From the NCBI GenBank assembly GCA_944385105.1, contig CALWVR010000019.1, positions 1 to 39,637 of the forward strand: a stretch of 39,637 bases of DNA, read 5' to 3'. The notes below the pieces were generated by a model. That model did not search any database. It was not told the DNA's origin and saw only the letters and a program-made list of their open reading frames with translations. Origin of the DNA: an uncultured Clostridia bacterium. GTDB taxonomy: Bacteria; Bacillota; Clostridia; Oscillospirales; Acutalibacteraceae. This document shows positions 36,938-39,637 of this stretch, piece after piece (the first letter of the stretch is position 1; every line of letters starts with the position of its first letter). A program made the position numbers and the translations under genes.

Positions 36938-37246
36938 CTAGTTCATCACTTCATATTCGAAGTGATCTTCAGGATCATTTTTGCATTTGTCTACCATTTC
37001 TTGTAATATTTTATGAGTCATTTCTATATAATTATCAAATTCTTTATTTAAAGTGCATTCGCCAACTATTTCAACTTTATTTGCATCACAATCTGTTCTA
37101 AGTAAGTCCCAAAACGCATCCCAGTTCTTTCCATACCATTCTGGAAAATCAAACGCCACTCTTATTCGTTCATGGTATTCCCATGCTGTTTTGCACCCTG
37201 TGAAATCTAATCTTATTACTTTTTTGTTTTTGTTGTTGCTTTTCAT
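36938..37246 (-). CDS. Barstar-like immunity protein, copy 6
   Basis: This 102-residue protein is of the barstar family, small proteins that block barnase-type RNases by covering the active site. Diagnostic is FPEWYGKNWDAFWDLL, matching barstar 29-YYGENLDALWD with both key acids (Asp35 and Asp39 equivalents) present. AGGAGG lies 7 bases before the ATG. It is the distal gene of the array. Its N-terminus (NNKNKKVIRLDFTGCK) resembles copy 2 and its end (PEDHFEYEV) resembles copy 1, so it looks like a recombinant between copies. Confidence 0.92.
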   Translation of the reverse strand: MKSNNKNKKVIRLDFTGCKTAWEYHERIRVAFDFPEWYGKNWDAFWDLLRTDCDANKVEIVGECTLNKEFDNYIEMTHKILQEMVDKCKNDPEDHFEYEVMN

Positions 37247-37257
37247 AGCTATTCCTC

Positions 37258-37326
37258 CTAAATTACTTCATAAAATGCTTCATAAGGGACGTATGTTAAA
37301 AGCATACATCCCTTATTGGCGCGACT
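37258..37326 (-). pseudogene. Barnase C-terminus relic, between copies 5 and 6
   Basis: The frame reads SRANKGCMLLTYVPYEAFYEVI and then a stop, aligning with SNDGLIFVTYDHYATFYEII of the intact toxin at 39198. The catalytic His of the DHY motif is lost (VPY). It begins inside the stop codon of immunity copy 5 and ends at the ribosome binding site of copy 6. It is the most decayed of the five relics at this motif. Confidence 0.85.
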
Positions 37327-37651
37327 AATCTATTACTTCATATTCAAAGATATATCCACTTTTTTCTCGCTCATCCTTTTTTCTTTGCAATAATTCATGT
37401 GTTTTTTCAATATAACTTTGAAATCCCTTTCTTAAAGTATGTTCGCCAGTTATTTCAACCTTATCTGCATCACATTCACTCCAGAGCAAATCCCAAAATG
37501 CACTCCAATTCTTTCCATACCATTCTGGAAAATCAAATGCTACTCTTATTCGTTCATGGTATTCCCATGCTGTTTTGCACCCTGTGAAATCTAGCTTTAC
37601 TATTTTTTGTTTTTCGTTAAACTTTTCTAACTCTTTTTTTATGTTACTCAT
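37325..37651 (-). CDS. Barstar-like immunity protein, copy 5
   Basis: This 108-residue barstar homologue has FPEWYGKNWSAFWDLL: the Asp39 equivalent is kept, but the Asp35 position is Ser. It is nearly the same as copy 4 (38102) in its N-terminal half and its GYIFEYEVID end. Its binding site, GAGGTG, lies within the end of the preceding barnase relic. The changed contact residue suggests that it neutralises a toxin variant other than the one still encoded at 39198. Confidence 0.92.
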   Translation of the reverse strand: MSNIKKELEKFNEKQKIVKLDFTGCKTAWEYHERIRVAFDFPEWYGKNWSAFWDLLWSECDADKVEITGEHTLRKGFQSYIEKTHELLQRKKDEREKSGYIFEYEVID

Positions 37652-37653
37652 TT

Positions 37654-37722
37654 CTAAATCACCTCATAAAATGTTTCATAATGGTCGTATGTTAAAAGCA
37701 TACATCCCTTATTGGCACGACT
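37654..37722 (-). pseudogene. Barnase C-terminus relic, between copies 4' and 5
   Basis: This relic lies between the barstar genes at 37721 and 37325. It reads SRANKGCMLLTYDHYETFYEVI and then stop, keeping the catalytic-type DHY. It shares SRANKGCMLLTY with the relic at 37258, so the two are recent duplicates. Its last codons double as the ribosome binding site region of the next immunity gene. Confidence 0.87.
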
Positions 37723-38023
37723 AGTCTATCACTTTGTATTCGAATTTTTCTCCATATTTCGCACGATGTTCTTTCTCTTCTTGCAAGATTTCATGAGTCA
37801 TTTTTATATAATCATTAAATTCTTTACGTAAAGTATGCTCTCCTCTTATTTCTACTTTATCTGCATCACACTCACTCCAAAGTAGATCAACAAATGCACT
37901 CCAGTTCCTACCATACCATTCTGGAAAGTCAAATGCTTCTCTGATACGCTCATGAAATTCCCAAGCTGCTTTACATCCAGTAAAATCTAATTTTATTACC
38001 TTCATACTATTATTCTTTTCCAT
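37721..38023 (-). CDS. Barstar-like immunity protein, copy 4' (fourth in order)
   Basis: This 100-residue barstar homologue has FPEWYGRNWSAFVDLL. The Asp39 equivalent is present, the Asp35 position is Ser and the usual Trp38-type residue is Val, making it the most altered contact helix of the array. It also differs in AAWEFHERIREAF. AGGAGG lies 7 bases before the ATG. It is the fourth immunity gene counted from the toxin. Confidence 0.92.
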   Translation of the reverse strand: MEKNNSMKVIKLDFTGCKAAWEFHERIREAFDFPEWYGRNWSAFVDLLWSECDADKVEIRGEHTLRKEFNDYIKMTHEILQEEKEHRAKYGEKFEYKVID

Positions 38024-38034
38024 ATTTATTCCTC

Positions 38035-38103
38035 CTAAATTACTTCATAAAATGTTTCATAATGGTCATATGTTAAAAACATAAGTCCATCATCCGCGCG
38101 ACT
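38035..38103 (-). pseudogene. Barnase C-terminus relic, between third and fourth copies
   Basis: It reads SRADDGLMFLTYDHYETFYEVI and then stop, very close to the end of the intact barnase domain, with the active-site His retained. At the protein level it is identical to the relic at 38432-38500, which points to tandem duplication of a relic-plus-barstar unit. Confidence 0.87.
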
Positions 38104-38419
38104 AATCTATTACTTCATATTCAAAGATATATCCGTATTCTTCATGTTCATCTTTATTCCGTTGTAAAATTTCATGTGTTTTTTCTATATAACTCTGAAA
38201 TTGTCTACTTAATGTATGCTCTCCTGTTATTTCCACTTTGTCTGCATCACACTCTGTTCTAAGTAAATCCCAGAAAGCACTCCAGTTTTTCCCATACCAT
38301 TCTGGAAAATCAAATGCTACTCTTATACGTTCATGGTATTCCCATGCTGTTTTGCATCCTGTAAAATCTAATTTAACTATTTTCTCATTTTCATTTACTT
38401 TTTTTAATTCTTTTTTCAT
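38102..38419 (-). CDS. Barstar-like immunity protein, third in order
   Basis: This 105-residue barstar homologue has FPEWYGKNWSAFWDLL, with Ser at the Asp35 position and Asp39 kept. Its beginning (KKELKKVNENEKIVKLDFTG) and its GYIFEYEVID end match the copy at 37325, so these two are sister genes separated by another copy. AAGGAG lies 8 bases before the ATG. Confidence 0.92.
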   Translation of the reverse strand: MKKELKKVNENEKIVKLDFTGCKTAWEYHERIRVAFDFPEWYGKNWSAFWDLLRTECDADKVEITGEHTLSRQFQSYIEKTHEILQRNKDEHEEYGYIFEYEVID

Positions 38420-38431
38420 GTTATCAACTCC

Positions 38432-38500
38432 TTAAATTACTTCATAAAATGTTTCATAATGGTCATATGTTAAAAACATAAGTCCATCATCCGCGCGACT
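38432..38500 (-). pseudogene. Barnase C-terminus relic, between second and third copies
   Basis: It reads SRADDGLMFLTYDHYETFYEVI and ends in TAA. It starts within the stop codon of the barstar gene at 38499 and ends at the AAGGAG site of the next one. The toxin body is completely absent; only 22 codons remain. Confidence 0.87.
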
Positions 38501-38804
38501 AATCTATTACTTCATATTTAAAGTGTTCTTCTAACTGAGCTTGATGAATTATATTATCATCTAAAATTTCGTGAGTCATTTTTATATAATCATTAAATTC
38601 TTTACGTAAAGTATGTTCTCCTGTTATTTCAACTTTACCAATATCATAAGAAGTACTGAGTAAGTCCCAAAACGCATCCCAGTTCTTTCCATACCATTCT
38701 GGAAAATCAAACGCCTCTCTTATTCGTTCATGGTATTCCCATGCTGTTTTGCATCCTGTAAAATCTAATCTTATTATTTTTTTGTTTTTATTGTTGTTTT
38801 TCAT
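38499..38804 (-). CDS. Barstar-like immunity protein, second in order
   Basis: This 101-residue barstar homologue has FPEWYGKNWDAFWDLL with both acidic contact residues. The N-terminus KNNNKNKKIIRLDFTGCK is like the distal copy at 36938. Between the contact helix and VEITGEHTLRKEF it carries STSYDIGK where the other copies have ECDADK or DCDANK. AGGAGGG lies about 6 bases before the ATG. Confidence 0.92.
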   Translation of the reverse strand: MKNNNKNKKIIRLDFTGCKTAWEYHERIREAFDFPEWYGKNWDAFWDLLSTSYDIGKVEITGEHTLRKEFNDYIKMTHEILDDNIIHQAQLEEHFKYEVID

Positions 38805-38815
38805 AGCTATCCCTC

Positions 38816-38884
38816 CTAAATTACTTCATAAAATATTTCATCATGATCATATGTTAAAAATATAAGTTCATCATCCGCACGACT
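38816..38884 (-). pseudogene. Barnase C-terminus relic, between first and second copies
   Basis: It reads SRADDELIFLTYDHDEIFYEVI and then stop. The His of DH is kept, but the following aromatic residue is lost (Asp for Tyr), as is the Thr before FYEV. It is intermediate in decay between the intact end and the other relics. Confidence 0.85.
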
Positions 38885-39185
38885 AATCTATTACTTCATA
38901 TTCGAAGTGATCTTCAGGATTTTCATATTTAGAACAATCTCTTTTCATATCTTCTAATAATCTATTCATAACACTAATTTCTCTTTTTAAATTTTCAGGA
39001 ACTTTACTTTCTCCCATAATTTCTACTCTATTAGCTTCCATATGACTCCATAAAGAATCCCAAAAGGCATCCCAATTTCGTCCATACCATTCCGGAAAAT
39101 CAAATGCTAACCTAATCTTTTCATGGATTTCCCCTAAGTATTTACATCCCGTTAAATCTAGCTTTATAATTTTCTTCTCACTCAT
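38883..39185 (-). CDS. Barstar-like immunity protein, toxin-proximal (probable cognate)
   Basis: This 100-residue barstar homologue follows the intact barnase-toxin gene by 12 bases, with AGGAGG 7 bases before its ATG. It has FPEWYGRNWDAFWDSL with both acidic contact residues. It is the most divergent member of the array (KYLGEIHEKIRLAF, SHMEANRVEIMGESKVPENL), as expected if it co-evolved with the current toxin while the others guard against former or foreign variants. Confidence 0.93.
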   Translation of the reverse strand: MSEKKIIKLDLTGCKYLGEIHEKIRLAFDFPEWYGRNWDAFWDSLWSHMEANRVEIMGESKVPENLKREISVMNRLLEDMKRDCSKYENPEDHFEYEVID

Positions 39186-39197
39186 CTTAAGGCCTCC

Positions 39198-39637
39198 TTA
39201 AATTATTTCATAGAATGTTGCATAATGATCGTATGTTACAAATATTAAACCATCATTTGACCATAGTAGTCTATGTCTGTTTCTTCTGCCTTCATAGTAG
39301 TTTATATCTGCTTCATACCATATCCTCCCCGGAGCATCTGGCAAATGTTTATTTCTATTTTGATAAATTCCTTTTGTCATCATTCTATCAGGTGCAAATT
39401 TTTTAGGCGCTTTCCCTTCTTTCCATCCTAAGGCTTTTAAGTATTCTTCAGAGATATAATAATCAGGTAGTCTACCTCTATACTTTATCCACCAATCGGC
39501 ACCATCTTGACCATTTTTAGTCCCTTTCCCAGCTTCTACCGCCTTCATTCTCTCTATTGTGCATCGACAATTGGGATGCAACGGTGGTTCTATAATATAC
39601 ATTTCATTGATCCCATAAATTTTCCCATTTTGCTGTA
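39198..39637 (-). CDS. MuF-type phage head protein with barnase toxin domain, partial
   Basis: This gene runs off the right edge; 145 codons plus the stop are visible. The frame stays open above the Met at 39602 (QQNGKIYGINEM), so that Met is not the start. The visible upstream part ends in EPPLHPNCRCTI, the signature of MuF / SPP1 gp7-like head-morphogenesis proteins, which carry variable C-terminal toxins. The end is a full barnase-type RNase: LPDYYISEEYLKALGW, the Arg59 equivalent in QNRNKHLP, Glu73 in YEADINY, Arg83 and Arg87 in RRNRHRLLWS and His102 in TYDHYATF. Barnase Lys27 is replaced by Glu. RNA cleavage should poison competitors or cells lacking the barstar encoded next door. Confidence 0.93.
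   Translation of the reverse strand, partial: QQNGKIYGINEMYIIEPPLHPNCRCTIERMKAVEAGKGTKNGQDGADWWIKYRGRLPDYYISEEYLKALGWKEGKAPKKFAPDRMMTKGIYQNRNKHLPDAPGRIWYEADINYYEGRRNRHRLLWSNDGLIFVTYDHYATFYEII

Noticed and set aside
37053-37328. Plus-strand frames overlapping the barstar genes (also at 38238-38435)
   Set aside because: They repeat because the barstar genes repeat, and they are exact antisense shadows of conserved barstar codons.
36938-39185. Possible CRISPR-like or satellite repeat because of regular spacing of about 400 bp
   Set aside because: The repeats are coding paralogues plus barnase relics, not short direct repeats with spacers.

Overview
The window is very AT-rich. Its genes carry strong AGGAGG-type ribosome binding sites, many TTG/GTG starts, and families typical of low-GC Firmicutes (nisin-type lantibiotic, MuF phage toxin, BspA-like repeats, Nif11-type leaders). 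It most resembles a Clostridium sensu lato chromosome, in an accessory region devoted to secreted peptides, toxins, surface proteins and glycosylation. No tRNA, rRNA, CRISPR array or intact insertion sequence was recognised.

Left part (1-3600). The left edge cuts a minus-strand gene that begins with a Nif11-like leader. It is followed by a gene-poor stretch and by a minus-strand gene for a probable exported EndoU-family nuclease with an unusually long N-terminal extension.

Lantibiotic locus (about 3.97-15.6 kb, plus strand). lanA encodes a 54-residue precursor whose core keeps all five nisin ring positions but ends two residues after the last ring cysteine. lanB, lanT and lanC follow with overlapping or near-touching ends. 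Next is an exported M16C-type zinc peptidase where a subtilisin-like LanP would be expected, and then the immunity transporter lanF-lanE-lanG. No LanR/LanK, LanI or subtilisin-type LanP was found. A roughly 1 kb gene-free stretch and a lone phage tail-fibre/BppU-like gene with a G7 tract at its ribosome binding site come next.

Exported sugar-enzyme operon (24.6-17.95 kb, minus strand). A surface protein is followed by a GT2 glycosyltransferase, a HasB-like UDP-glucose dehydrogenase, a second GT2 (apparently starting at ATA or ATT) and a GT8/ATP-grasp fusion. All five products carry an N-terminal signal-peptide-like or signal-anchor segment, which is very unusual for nucleotide-sugar enzymes. 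The putative promoter contains a T15 tract.

Middle part (24.7-33.1 kb). A double-glycine-leader peptide lies beside a small membrane protein. A broken Nif11-leader gene then faces an intact 1531-residue paralogue that joins a Nif11-like GG leader, a hydrophobic segment, a long unknown region and about 20 BspA-like leucine-rich repeats.

Right part (33.8-39.6 kb). A polytopic membrane protein, possibly a GT-C glycosyltransferase, is followed by a toxin-immunity array on the minus strand. The array holds the C-terminal end of a MuF-type polymorphic toxin with a barnase domain, then six tandem barstar-like immunity genes. In each of the five gaps between the immunity genes there is a 69-bp relic of a barnase C-terminus, so the array looks like successive toxin replacements in which the immunity genes were kept.
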